Shown piece by piece: positions 1 to 7,717 of a DNA stretch of 64,000 bases. A model generated the notes under the pieces. That model was not told the DNA's origin, did no database searches, and saw only the letters and a list, made by a program, of their open reading frames with translations. This DNA comes from Allobosea sp. UNC402CLCol (GTDB lineage: Bacteria; Pseudomonadota; Alphaproteobacteria; Rhizobiales; Beijerinckiaceae). The DNA lies in the NCBI RefSeq assembly GCF_000745475.1, contig NZ_JQJJ01000017.1, positions 1 to 64,000 on the forward strand, written 5' to 3'. The translations under genes and the position numbers were made by a program. Numbering within the stretch: the stretch's first letter is position 1; each line of letters starts with the position of its first letter.

Positions 1-44
1 CGGGCCTGTCAAGGATATCCCTCATCACAATCGATAAATCGCAT

Positions 45-77
45 AACGCGGCGGTCGACACTTGTCGCCGCCGCGTT
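45..77. terminator. Strong hairpin upstream of the initiator tRNA
   Basis: Ten-base perfect arms (AACGCGGCGG at 45-54 and its complement at 68-77) are extended inward by a CGAC/GTCG pair with one bulged base and a four-base loop. There is no clear T-run on either side. It is probably the terminator or processing stem of a transcript that begins outside the window. Confidence 0.5.
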
Positions 78-149
78 ACCGTTTAAAGCCCAAACCGTCC
101 CAGGACAGGCCGCATCGCCCATCCAGGACGCCAAAGGCCAAATCATTGA

Positions 150-213
<64 letters not shown>

Positions 214-226
<13 letters not shown>

Positions 227-342
227 ACGATACTGACAAACCCGTCGCTCCAGCGGCGGGTTTTGTCGTTCTAGCAGCCTGCCAACCGCTTGCTGCCAGG
301 TCCAAGCGAGGATCGTGCCGAGCTCCCCGTGCAGCGTCGCAA
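214..342 (+). repeat. Copy A of a 129-bp tRNA-3'-end/terminator repeat
   Basis: This segment starts in the last 13 bases of the tRNA, spans the terminator position and ends in a conserved block at 281-342. Copy B lies at 26995-27123 with exactly the same length. The last 62 bases match at 54 positions and the first 31 at 25, without gaps. An open frame on the opposite strand across this stretch reads through the tRNA and is not a gene. Bases 343-521 hold nothing I can name. Confidence 0.75.
241..264 (+). terminator. Rho-independent terminator of tRNA-fMet
   Basis: An eight-pair stem (CCCGTCGC with GCGGCGGG, one G-T pair) and a four-base loop are followed directly by TTTT. It lies 14 bases after the tRNA, so it ends that transcript. 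Confidence 0.85.
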
Positions 343-521
343 ACATCTCGCCCCGCTCCCGCCCCCGGCGTCAGCACGATCGCCGCGATCAGCACCCACA
401 CCGCTCCCGCCCGCCTCAGGCCGCGCGGCGGGCATGGTTCATCAACGCCGGGCGCAACAGGTTGCGGGACAGCGTTCATCAGCTTGGCCAGGAGATGACA
501 CGCTTAGCGTCGCGGCCGGCA

Positions 522-1163
522 TTACGCCTTGCAGCCATTGTAGAAGACATCCGCACATTGTCTCGCCCGTAGTGCAATCTCATCGCGATGCGGAGCGCTT
601 CGCTGCCCCATCATCGCAGTGCGCTGCGGCTCCATGATCATCATGCCGCGCAGCAGGCCCGAGGTGATATGGACATCGTCAAAGCGCAGGAGACCTTTGT
701 CCTTCTGCCTCGTCAGCCAGGCTTCGATGATGCCGTTCACGGGCATGATGGCTGACTGGTAGAAAGCCCGTGCGACCTCGGGAAACCGCTCGCACTCGCT
801 GATGACGAGCCGCGTGATCGCGATGGTCTCCGGGCTCAGCGTCAGGACGCCGAATGCAAACAGGATGTGCTCAAGCGCGGCCCGCGGATCGTCACTGACG
901 TCGTCGACCACGTCGAGCAGGAAGCGGCCAATGCGGTCTTGGATCGTGCGCTCGAACAATTCCGCCTTTGTGGCGACGAGCTTGTAGAGCGTCTTGGTCG
1001 AGACGCCGGCGCGCTGCGCCACCGTCATGATGCTCGTGCCGGCATAGCCCTTCGACTGAAATTCGCGATCGGCCGCTTCGACGATGAGATGGAGCGTGTC
1101 AGCATCGCACCGCTTCTGGGGGCGTCCGCGGGACCGCTTCACCGTCTCGTGATTTTGGCGCAT
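522..1163 (-). CDS. TetR/AcrR family repressor of the adjacent efflux pump
   Basis: A 213-residue one-component repressor. The N-terminal TetR helix-turn-helix is clear: FQSKGYAGTSIMTVAQRAGV followed by STKTLYKLVATKAELF, at about residues 33-68. The C-terminal part is the variable ligand and dimer domain. I chose the ATG at 1163 (MRQNHETVKR), which has GGAAAA upstream. A GTG at 1190 would add nine residues but has no ribosome site and lies inside the presumed promoter. The gene is divergent from an EmrA/EmrB pair, with an inverted repeat between, so it most likely represses the pump and itself. The ligand is unknown. Confidence 0.9.
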   Translation of the reverse strand: MRQNHETVKRSRGRPQKRCDADTLHLIVEAADREFQSKGYAGTSIMTVAQRAGVSTKTLYKLVATKAELFERTIQDRIGRFLLDVVDDVSDDPRAALEHILFAFGVLTLSPETIAITRLVISECERFPEVARAFYQSAIMPVNGIIEAWLTRQKDKGLLRFDDVHITSGLLRGMMIMEPQRTAMMGQRSAPHRDEIALRARQCADVFYNGCKA

Positions 1164-1165
1164 GA

Positions 1166-1227
1166 CTATTTTCCAAAATTTCGTTGACACACGCAGTGTA
1201 AGGATTATTTGGAAAATAGCAATTTTC
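1166..1227. promoter_or_regulatory. Operator/promoter region between tetR and emrA
   Basis: Perfect 12-base inverted arms CTATTTTCCAAA (1166-1177) and TTTGGAAAATAG (1208-1219) are 30 bases apart. A second small palindrome, GAAAAT/ATTTTC, lies at 1212-1227. A TTGACA -35-like hexamer lies between the arms at 1184-1189, so the right arm would cover the -10 of the pump promoter. The layout suits two TetR dimers controlling both directions. Confidence 0.7.
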
Positions 1228-1273
1228 TAAATGACGAAGCGCCCGATCGCGACGCCCAATAGGAGCTGGATCG

Positions 1274-2464
1274 ATGAGCACACATGAAGATCGCGTCAAG
1301 GCCGAGCGGGCCGTGCCTGGCGAGCGGGTTGTCCCGGCGACCACGGTTGAAAAGCCGGCCGATTCTGCTTTGTCGCCGCCGCCAGGGGAAAAAACTCACA
1401 GCAAGCACGGCCTGCGCCGCCTGGCGCTGGGAGGTGTCGCACTGATCGCGCTCGTGGGCATCGGCTATTGGGGGCACGGGTATTGGACCGTCGGTCGCTT
1501 CCAGATCTCGACGGACGATGCCTATGTGAAGGCCGACAGCACCACGATTGCTCCAAAGGTCTCCGGCTATATCGCCGAGGTGCTGGTTCGCGACAACGAG
1601 CCGGTCAAGGCCGGCCAGGCCCTTGCCCGGATCGACGATCGAGACTTCCGCGTCGCGCTTGATCAGGCAAAGGCCGACGTCGAAGCGGCCCGAGCCGCCG
1701 TTGTCAGCAAACTGGCCCAGCTCGAGGCCCAGCAGTCAGCGATCGATACAGCCAAGGCGACGGTCGAAGTCGACAAGGCCAACGCGAACTTTGCCGAACA
1801 GGACAACGAGCGCTACGCGAACCTCGCCAAAACGGGCTATGGCTCCGTGCAGAACGCCCAGGCGGCGGTCGCCAAGATTTCGGCGGCACGCGCCGCGATC
1901 GACCGCGATGTCGCTTCGCTCGCCCAGGCCCAAAAGCAGGTTGATCTGATCAAGGCCGACCTGGCCCAGGCGAGGGCCACGGTCTCCCATGACGAAGCCG
2001 TTCAGCGCCAAGCCGAACTCAACTTGTCCTATACCGCCGTTCTGGCCCCTGTGGACGGCATTGTCGGAAACCGGACGCTTCGGGTCGGCCAGTATGTCCA
2101 GGCAGGCACGCAGTTGATGGCCGTTGTCCCGGTCGCGAACGCCTATGTCGTTGCGAATTTCAAGGAAACACAGCTGACCAATGTGAAGCCCGGTCAGAAA
2201 GTCGAGATCGAGGTCGACATGTTCCCGGGCGTCACGGTGGAGGGGCATGTCGACAGCATCGCTCCGGCCAGCGGCCAGGAATTCGCCCTGCTTCCGCCCG
2301 ACAATGCGACCGGCAACTTCACCAAGGTCGTCCAGCGCGTTCCGGTCAAGATCGTCCTCGATCCCGACCACAGCCTTGCCGGCAGCCTGCGACCTGGCAT
2401 GTCGGTCGTTCCGACGATCGACACCAAGGTTTCCAAGAACAATTCAGTGGCGGACGCGCGGTAA
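1274..2464 (+). CDS. emrA: HlyD/EmrA-type membrane fusion protein of an MDR pump
   Basis: A 396-residue periplasmic adaptor of an EmrAB-TolC type efflux pump. After a roughly 50-residue cytoplasmic tail there is one membrane helix (about residues 57-72). Then come the first half-lipoyl segment (YIAEVLVRDNEPVKAGQALA), a long alpha-helical hairpin rich in Ala, Gln and Lys (about 120-245) and the second lipoyl/barrel part (LSYTAVLAPVDGIVGNRTLR). The SDGQ-like tip of drug adaptors is replaced by ISTDDAYVKAD near residue 80, the usual EmrA signature. It is followed 31 bases later by the MFS transporter and is probably co-transcribed with it. The outer-membrane partner is not in the window. Confidence 0.93.
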   Translation: MSTHEDRVKAERAVPGERVVPATTVEKPADSALSPPPGEKTHSKHGLRRLALGGVALIALVGIGYWGHGYWTVGRFQISTDDAYVKADSTTIAPKVSGYIAEVLVRDNEPVKAGQALARIDDRDFRVALDQAKADVEAARAAVVSKLAQLEAQQSAIDTAKATVEVDKANANFAEQDNERYANLAKTGYGSVQNAQAAVAKISAARAAIDRDVASLAQAQKQVDLIKADLAQARATVSHDEAVQRQAELNLSYTAVLAPVDGIVGNRTLRVGQYVQAGTQLMAVVPVANAYVVANFKETQLTNVKPGQKVEIEVDMFPGVTVEGHVDSIAPASGQEFALLPPDNATGNFTKVVQRVPVKIVLDPDHSLAGSLRPGMSVVPTIDTKVSKNNSVADAR

Positions 2465-2495
2465 TCCGCGCGCCCGGCTTGCGAGGAGCTGGGCC

Positions 2496-4085
2496 ATGTC
2501 TACGCAAACGCCGGCCGTTGCCCCATCGACCCCGTCAACCGGGGACAAGGCGAGCTTGTCGACCTGGATCGCGATCACGGCCGGCGCCATCGGCGCCTTC
2601 ATGGCGATCCTGAACATTCAGATCACCAATGCCTCGCTGCTCGATATCGAGGGCGGCATCGGCACCGGCATCGACAACGGCGCCTGGATTTCGACCTCCT
2701 ACCTGATCGGCGAGATCATCGTCATTCCGCTGACGAGTTTTCTCAGCCGCGTCTTCTCGTTCAAGCTCTACATGATCTGGAGCACGATCGCGTTCGCCCT
2801 GTTCTCGATGGCCTGCGCCTTCGCCAGCAATCTCGGCGAGATGATCGCCATGCGCGGCCTTCAGGGCTTTGCCGGCGGCGTGCTCATCCCGATGGCCTTC
2901 ACCATGGTCGCGACCCGCCTGCCGAAATCGCAGCAGCCGATGGGCCTGGCCATGTTCGCGCTGGCGGTGACATTCGCTCCGGCGATCGGGCCGACGATTG
3001 GTGGTTACCTCACCGAGAACTATGGCTGGCAGACGATCTTCTTCATCAACACGCTGCCCAGCGTCGCGATGGTGGTTGCGCTCTCGCTGACGCTCGAAAA
3101 GCAGCCGTTACAGCTGGGCCTTCTCAAGGAGGGCGACTGGGCTGGCATCGCGACGATGGCGATCGGCCTCTCGGCGCTGCAGACACTGCTCGAGGAAGGC
3201 AACAAGGAGGACTGGTTCCAGTCGACCTTCATCGTCCGTCTCGCCGCGATCGCCGCCGCGTTTTTGGCGGCCTTCGTCTGGATCGAGTTGACGGTCAAGA
3301 AGCCGCTTGTCGATCTCTCGCTGCTGAAGAACCGCAACTTTACGGTCGGCACGCTGTCGAACGTCCTGGTCGGGTTCGGCCTGTTCGGCTCGGTCTATGT
3401 CCTGCCGCAATATCTCGGCCAGGTGCAGGGTTATAACGCCGAGCAGATCGGCATGGTCCTGGCGTGGACCGGGCTTCCGCAGCTTCTCCTCATTCCGCTC
3501 GTCCCGATGCTGATGAAGCGCTTCGACATCCGCTACATCACCTTCGTCGGCATAGCCCTGTTCGCCGGCTCATGTTTCATGAACACGCATATGTCGCTGA
3601 ATTATTCCGGTGACCAGCTGTTCTGGCCCAATGTCGTCCGTGCCGTCGGCCAGTCGATGGTGATCACGCCGTTGACGGCGATCGCGATGATGAGCATCCA
3701 GCCCAGGGACGCGGCAAATGCATCGGGCCTGTTCAACATGCTCCGCAATCTTGGCGGCGCGGTCGGCACGGCCGTGCTTGGGACGATCATCACCAAGCGG
3801 GAGCAGTTCCATTCAAACATCATCGGACAGGCCGTTACGCCCTTCCGCGACGAGGTCCGGGGCCGCCTCGACCAGATGACGGGCTACTTCATGTCGCACG
3901 GCGTTTCCGATCATGCGGCGGCCCAGCGTCAGGCGGTCATCGCGCTGGGCAAAACGGTGAAGCGGCAGGCGTTGGTCATGGGCTTCAGCGACACCTTCGC
4001 GATCATCGGCGTCATCCTGGTCATCGCGGCGGTTGCGATCCTGTTCGCCCGAAAAGGGCAGGGCAGCTCGGCTGCGGCGCACTGA
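2496..4085 (+). CDS. emrB: DHA2-family MFS drug exporter, EmrB type
   Basis: A 529-residue proton antiporter of the 14-helix DHA2 family. The first helix carries the family motif (IQITNASLLDIEGG, residues 43-56), where IVNVALP-like sequence is usual. The loop after helix 2 and the proline/glycine-rich motif C region (FAPAIGPTIGGYLTENYGW) are present. Fourteen hydrophobic stretches can be counted. The ATG at 2496 has GAGGAGC just upstream; an in-frame ATG further 5' lies inside emrA and has no ribosome site. With EmrA it should move hydrophobic toxic compounds out across both membranes. The substrate is unknown. Confidence 0.93.
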   Translation: MSTQTPAVAPSTPSTGDKASLSTWIAITAGAIGAFMAILNIQITNASLLDIEGGIGTGIDNGAWISTSYLIGEIIVIPLTSFLSRVFSFKLYMIWSTIAFALFSMACAFASNLGEMIAMRGLQGFAGGVLIPMAFTMVATRLPKSQQPMGLAMFALAVTFAPAIGPTIGGYLTENYGWQTIFFINTLPSVAMVVALSLTLEKQPLQLGLLKEGDWAGIATMAIGLSALQTLLEEGNKEDWFQSTFIVRLAAIAAAFLAAFVWIELTVKKPLVDLSLLKNRNFTVGTLSNVLVGFGLFGSVYVLPQYLGQVQGYNAEQIGMVLAWTGLPQLLLIPLVPMLMKRFDIRYITFVGIALFAGSCFMNTHMSLNYSGDQLFWPNVVRAVGQSMVITPLTAIAMMSIQPRDAANASGLFNMLRNLGGAVGTAVLGTIITKREQFHSNIIGQAVTPFRDEVRGRLDQMTGYFMSHGVSDHAAAQRQAVIALGKTVKRQALVMGFSDTFAIIGVILVIAAVAILFARKGQGSSAAAH

Positions 4086-4185
4086 TCACCACAACCAACG
4101 CCAGCCACCGCGCACCGGCAAGCTGTCTCCACAGTTGGCGCGAGTGTCGCGCAGGCCAAAAGCACCCGCGCGATGTGGCGCTCGA

Positions 4186-4314
4186 TATACGAGCGCGACA
4201 TTGGCGTCGGTGCTTGCCGAGACGACGGCGACGTTTCGAGACCTGACGGGCAAGGCGCCACGATCGGTCGGCGCGTGGCTGCGCGAGAACATCGCGGCTT
4301 TTCGAAAGCCCTGA
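4186..4314 (+). pseudogene. C-terminal relic of an NmrA-like/SDR oxidoreductase
   Basis: The frame ending at the TGA of 4312-4314 reads YTSATLASVLAETTATFRDL followed by TGKAPRSVGAWLRENIAAF. This is the typical last forty residues of NAD(P)-binding NmrA-type proteins, which end in LTG-x-APR-x-hydrophobic-x-x-F and a helix. No Rossmann half precedes it; the frame upstream runs into the emrB 3' end. HxlR genes often sit beside such reductases, so this is probably the remains of an HxlR target. The assignment rests on by-eye similarity. Confidence 0.5.
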
Positions 4315-4366
4315 TTGCCATGCCGCCGGTCCAGCGGCCGGGGGTATAAATGCCGAGGTTGGAAGA

Positions 4367-4777
4367 TCAGACAGATCGGGAAGCCGACGATGCTTCGTGC
4401 GGCGCCGGTCGGCCGTTCATGGCATCGAACGCCTGTCGCGCGGCATCGACCTCCGGCAGCTTTTCGAGCGTCCATTCGTGCAGCGCCCGGAACGGCTGCT
4501 GCAATGTGCGACCAAGCGGCGTGATCTGATACTGCACCGCCACTGGGGACAGCGAGATGACCTCCCGCGAGATCAAGCCGTTGCGCTCCATCCGGCGAAG
4601 GCACTGGGTAAGCGCCTTCTGGGTGACGCCTTGCAGCCGGCGACGGATGGCGTTGAACCGCTGCGGTCCATCGTCGAGCACAACCAACACCATCATCGAC
4701 CACTTGTCCGCGATCTGATCGAACAAGGCCCGGCTAGGACATGCCGACGAGAAGCAGAGGGGTTCCAATTCGAGCAT
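4367..4777 (-). CDS. HxlR family transcriptional regulator
   Basis: A 136-residue winged-helix protein. It shows the HxlR hallmarks: a cysteine near the start (CPSRALFDQIADKWSMMVL, residues 13-31), the recognition helix (GVTQKALTQCLRRMERNGLI) and the wing (VQYQITPLGRTL). The N-terminal cysteines (C8, C13) could sense electrophiles or redox state, as in other HxlR/DUF24 proteins. It is divergent from an Old Yellow Enzyme gene with nested inverted repeats between them, so it probably controls that gene and itself. The 3' end faces the oxidoreductase relic. Confidence 0.93.
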   Translation of the reverse strand: MLELEPLCFSSACPSRALFDQIADKWSMMVLVVLDDGPQRFNAIRRRLQGVTQKALTQCLRRMERNGLISREVISLSPVAVQYQITPLGRTLQQPFRALHEWTLEKLPEVDAARQAFDAMNGRPAPHEASSASRSV

Positions 4778-4809
4778 CCAGGTTTCCTTCGATATACCAG
4801 GGCGACTTC

Positions 4810-4854
4810 AAGTGCCTAATTGACGCTAGGTATACGAGTTATACTTAGGCGCTT
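4810..4854. promoter_or_regulatory. Nested inverted repeats, probable HxlR operator
   Basis: The outer arms AAGTGCCTAA (4810-4819) and TTAGGCGCTT (4845-4854) match at 9 of 10 positions. The inner arms CTAGGTATA (4826-4834) and TATACTTAG (4840-4848) match at 8 of 9 around a five-base centre. The site lies between two divergent starts (4777 and 4880), where one dimer could block both promoters. Confidence 0.65.
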
Positions 4855-4879
4855 CATAGTTGGAAATGGAGTCCCTGAC

Positions 4880-6001
4880 ATGCCTCATCGTGATACCAGC
4901 AGCTTGTTCCGTCCTTTCAGCGTCCGGTCGCTCGAACTGAAGAACCGCATCGTCATGGCGCCGATGACACGGCTTTTTTCCCCTGAAGGCATTCCGGGGC
5001 CGGCGAGCGCTGCCTATTATCGCCGGCGCGCGGAAGGCAATGTCGGGTTGATCTTGTCCGAAGGAACGGTGGTCGACCGCCCGGCATCGCGTAACGATGC
5101 CGGAATTCCTTTCTTTCACGGCGACAAGGCGCTGGCGGGGTGGAAGAATGTGATCGATGCTGTCCACGATGCGGGTGGTCGCATGGGCCCGCAAATTTGG
5201 CACACCGGCGCAACCCGCTACATCAACGGCTGGGAGCCCGATGCGCCGGTGGAGAGCCCTTCCGGTCTTGATTCCCCGGGCGACCCGCGCGGCGTCTCTA
5301 TGAGCGAGGAGGATATCGCCGACACGGTCGCAGCCTTTGCCAAGGCGGCGGCGGACGCGAAACGGATGGGGTTTGACACGGTCGAGATCCACGGCGCCCA
5401 TGGATATCTCATCGATCAGTTCTTTTGGGCGGGCACCAATCTGCGCACCGACCGCTATGGCGGGCTCACGATAAAGGACCGCTCGCGCTTCGCGGTGGAT
5501 ATCGTCGGCGCGGTGCGCGAAGCGGTGGGGCCCGATTTCCCGATTATCCTGCGTGTCAGCCAATGGAAGCAGCAGGATCTCAGCGTGCGCCTCGCCGCCT
5601 CCCCAACGGAGATGGAAAACTGGCTGCGGCCGCTGGTCGAGGCGGGGGTCGATGTCCTGCACGTTTCGCAGCGCCGCTTCTGGGAGCCGGAATTCCCGGA
5701 GATTGACGGCGAGAACGGGCTCAACGGCGCAGGCTGGGCCAAGAAGGTGACCGGCGCTGCGACGATCGGTGTCGGATCGGTCGGCCTCGACAACGATGTT
5801 GTGAACAGCGCCTTCGCCGGCAAGGGATCAACTTCGGCCAGCCTGGATCGCCTTGTCGAGCGACTGGAGCGGGACGAGTTCGACTTGATCGCTGTAGGCC
5901 GGGCACTGCTGAGCGATCCCCAGTGGGTGGCGAAGGTCGAACGAGGCGATCACGGGGCCTTGAAGGGGTTCGATGCCGCGTCCCTGGCCGAACTGGTATA
6001 A
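4880..6001 (+). CDS. NADH:flavin oxidoreductase, Old Yellow Enzyme family
   Basis: A 373-residue FMN-dependent TIM-barrel ene-reductase. The N-terminal LKNRIVMAPMTRLFSPEG, the HTGATRY loop, the substrate-binding HGAHGYLIDQFFWAGTNLRT block (about residues 175-194) and the C-terminal phosphate site (DLIAVGRALLSDPQWV) are all present. Members reduce activated C=C bonds of enones, nitro compounds or maleimides with NAD(P)H. I chose ATG 4880 because frame upstream of it covers the operator. It stands alone, divergent from hxlR, which fits an electrophile-induced detoxifying reductase. The physiological substrate is not evident. Confidence 0.93.
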   Translation: MPHRDTSSLFRPFSVRSLELKNRIVMAPMTRLFSPEGIPGPASAAYYRRRAEGNVGLILSEGTVVDRPASRNDAGIPFFHGDKALAGWKNVIDAVHDAGGRMGPQIWHTGATRYINGWEPDAPVESPSGLDSPGDPRGVSMSEEDIADTVAAFAKAAADAKRMGFDTVEIHGAHGYLIDQFFWAGTNLRTDRYGGLTIKDRSRFAVDIVGAVREAVGPDFPIILRVSQWKQQDLSVRLAASPTEMENWLRPLVEAGVDVLHVSQRRFWEPEFPEIDGENGLNGAGWAKKVTGAATIGVGSVGLDNDVVNSAFAGKGSTSASLDRLVERLERDEFDLIAVGRALLSDPQWVAKVERGDHGALKGFDAASLAELV

Positions 6002-6204
6002 TGGTTGCCGCGGGCGGAGGCGGGATTCGTCTCCGCCCGTGTGGCTCACCAAACATCGAAGCCGGCGCGGCCACATTCGCCGCGATGCCGTCATTGCGAT
6101 GACCTATACCTGGAACGATCGCGCCCGCTGCCTCGAGTTCTCGGACCAGGGGGCTGATCCTTACCTGGGGCGTGGTCTCGGAACAGGAGGCTTCCGTAAG
6201 TGGC

Positions 6205-7257
6205 TCAGCCCTGCTCAGGAACGATCGTGCGATTCTCGGACGCGGACAGGAGGATCGCAGAGGCCGCCGCGAGCGTGCGGAGACCGTCTTCGCCCGAGCA
6301 GACGGGTGCGGCACCGTCGCGGATCACAGCGCAGAAATGCGTCAATTGGGAATGATAGGCATCCGCCGGCGTGACGAGGCGTTCCTCGGAGATCGATGTG
6401 GCATTCCAACTCGGTTCCTCGCCCGTGGCATGGCGCCAGATCCTCAGGTCGGGGAACTCAAGCGCCGCTTGGGTGCCGAGAAACCGCGTCGAGTTGGCTC
6501 GGCTCATTCGGATCGCCGGGTTTTCACCGGAGTTTGCGTCCCAAGACCAGGGCGAAGGCGCTGCGTCGCTGGCCGTGACCGTCGCCAGCGCTCCGGTCTC
6601 GAAACGGATCAGGACAGCGGTCGTGTCCTCGATCGCCAAGCCGCGACCCATATTCCCAACATGGGCAGTAACAGCCGAAATCTCGCCGCAGAGATGGCGC
6701 AGCAGATCGATGTCGTGGATGAGATTGGTCAGCACCGGGCCGGCGCCGGGTTGTGTGCGCCAAGGCACCGTGAAATAGGCGTCCGGCTTCCGCACGGCCC
6801 AGAGCATGTTCACGGCGAGCAGACGCCCCAGCTCGCCGCCGCCGATGATTTCGCGGGCCGCCGCCACAATCGGATTGTGCCTTCGGTGGTGGCCGACGAG
6901 GAGTGAGACTCCGTTCGCCTCTGCGACGTCGATAATCCTGCGTGCCGACGGGACATCCGCAGAGATTGGCTTTTCGACCAGGAGATGCAGCCCTGCCTCC
7001 GCTGCGGCCACGCAGATCGACTCGTGCAGCGGAGTCGGCGTCGCGACGATCACGGCCTCGGGCCGGATTGCGGCAATCATGCTCTCGATGTCGGCAAAGA
7101 CGGGCACGTCAAGTTCGCCGGCCAGAGCAATCGCTGCAGGCGCAGGATCAACGATCGCACGGAGCGTGGATTCGGGATGGCTGGCGCATAACCGGGCATG
7201 GCGCTGGCCGATCGCTCCCGCGCCGATGACCGCGATCTGGACTGGAGGCCGTTCCAT
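6205..7257 (-). CDS. Gfo/Idh/MocA family NAD(P)-dependent oxidoreductase
   Basis: A 350-residue sugar/inositol-type dehydrogenase. The Rossmann motif GAGAIGQRHA is at residues 12-21, the EKP motif (LLVEKPISAD) near residue 95, and the substrate domain contains HDIDLLRHLCG, where the catalytic His/Asp usually sit. It is the last gene of the minus-strand arm of the sugar locus. Its ATG overlaps the context of the preceding stop as TGAGATG, so it is probably translationally coupled to the damaged SDR upstream. A likely role is oxidation or reduction of a cyclic polyol, sugar or sugar acid. Confidence 0.9.
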   Translation of the reverse strand: MERPPVQIAVIGAGAIGQRHARLCASHPESTLRAIVDPAPAAIALAGELDVPVFADIESMIAAIRPEAVIVATPTPLHESICVAAAEAGLHLLVEKPISADVPSARRIIDVAEANGVSLLVGHHRRHNPIVAAAREIIGGGELGRLLAVNMLWAVRKPDAYFTVPWRTQPGAGPVLTNLIHDIDLLRHLCGEISAVTAHVGNMGRGLAIEDTTAVLIRFETGALATVTASDAAPSPWSWDANSGENPAIRMSRANSTRFLGTQAALEFPDLRIWRHATGEEPSWNATSISEERLVTPADAYHSQLTHFCAVIRDGAAPVCSGEDGLRTLAAASAILLSASENRTIVPEQG

Positions 7258-7258
7258 C

Positions 7259-7633
7259 TCAGTGGGTCGCCCGGCCGCCGGCCGCGTCGAAGGTGAAGCC
7301 CGAAGTGGTGAGATCGATGCGGATCACATTGTCCCAATGCTCCGGCGGATAGTCCTCGACCCGGTGGATGGGGCCGTTGATCCCGACATTGTTGATCAGA
7401 ATGTCGACGCGACCGAGCGCAACCAGCGTCTCGCTGAAGGCGGCCGCGGCCGCTGCCGTATCGGCCACGTCGACGACGCGTCGGTCTACCGCCGCTATGT
7501 CGAAGCCTTCGAAGGAGCGATCCCAGATCGAGACACGGCAGCCGCGATTCAGCAATTCCTTGACGATGGCGAGACCGATGCCGCGCGCGCCGCCCGTGAC
7601 GATCGCGGTCTGGCCAGCGAATTCGGTTGTCAT
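7259..7633 (-). pseudogene. SDR family oxidoreductase with internal deletion
   Basis: The frame encodes 124 residues instead of about 250. It begins as a normal short-chain dehydrogenase: TGGARGIG cofactor motif near residue 14, then D-V, and LINNVGINGP. It runs to HWDNVIRIDLTT, and then jumps directly to the C-terminal strand SGFTFDAAGGRATH. The middle part, with the catalytic Ser and the YxxxK pair, is absent, so the product cannot be a working dehydrogenase. The deletion kept the frame and the tight junction to the next gene. I chose the ATG at 7633 (MTTEFAGQTA). Confidence 0.75.
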
Positions 7634-7717
7634 GACCTTGAAGCTCCCATTGACCTGGCCTGGGTGGGCTGGCTGCGGGAACCGGAGCGCGAGCACACCG
7701 GATCCCGCCTGTGATCG

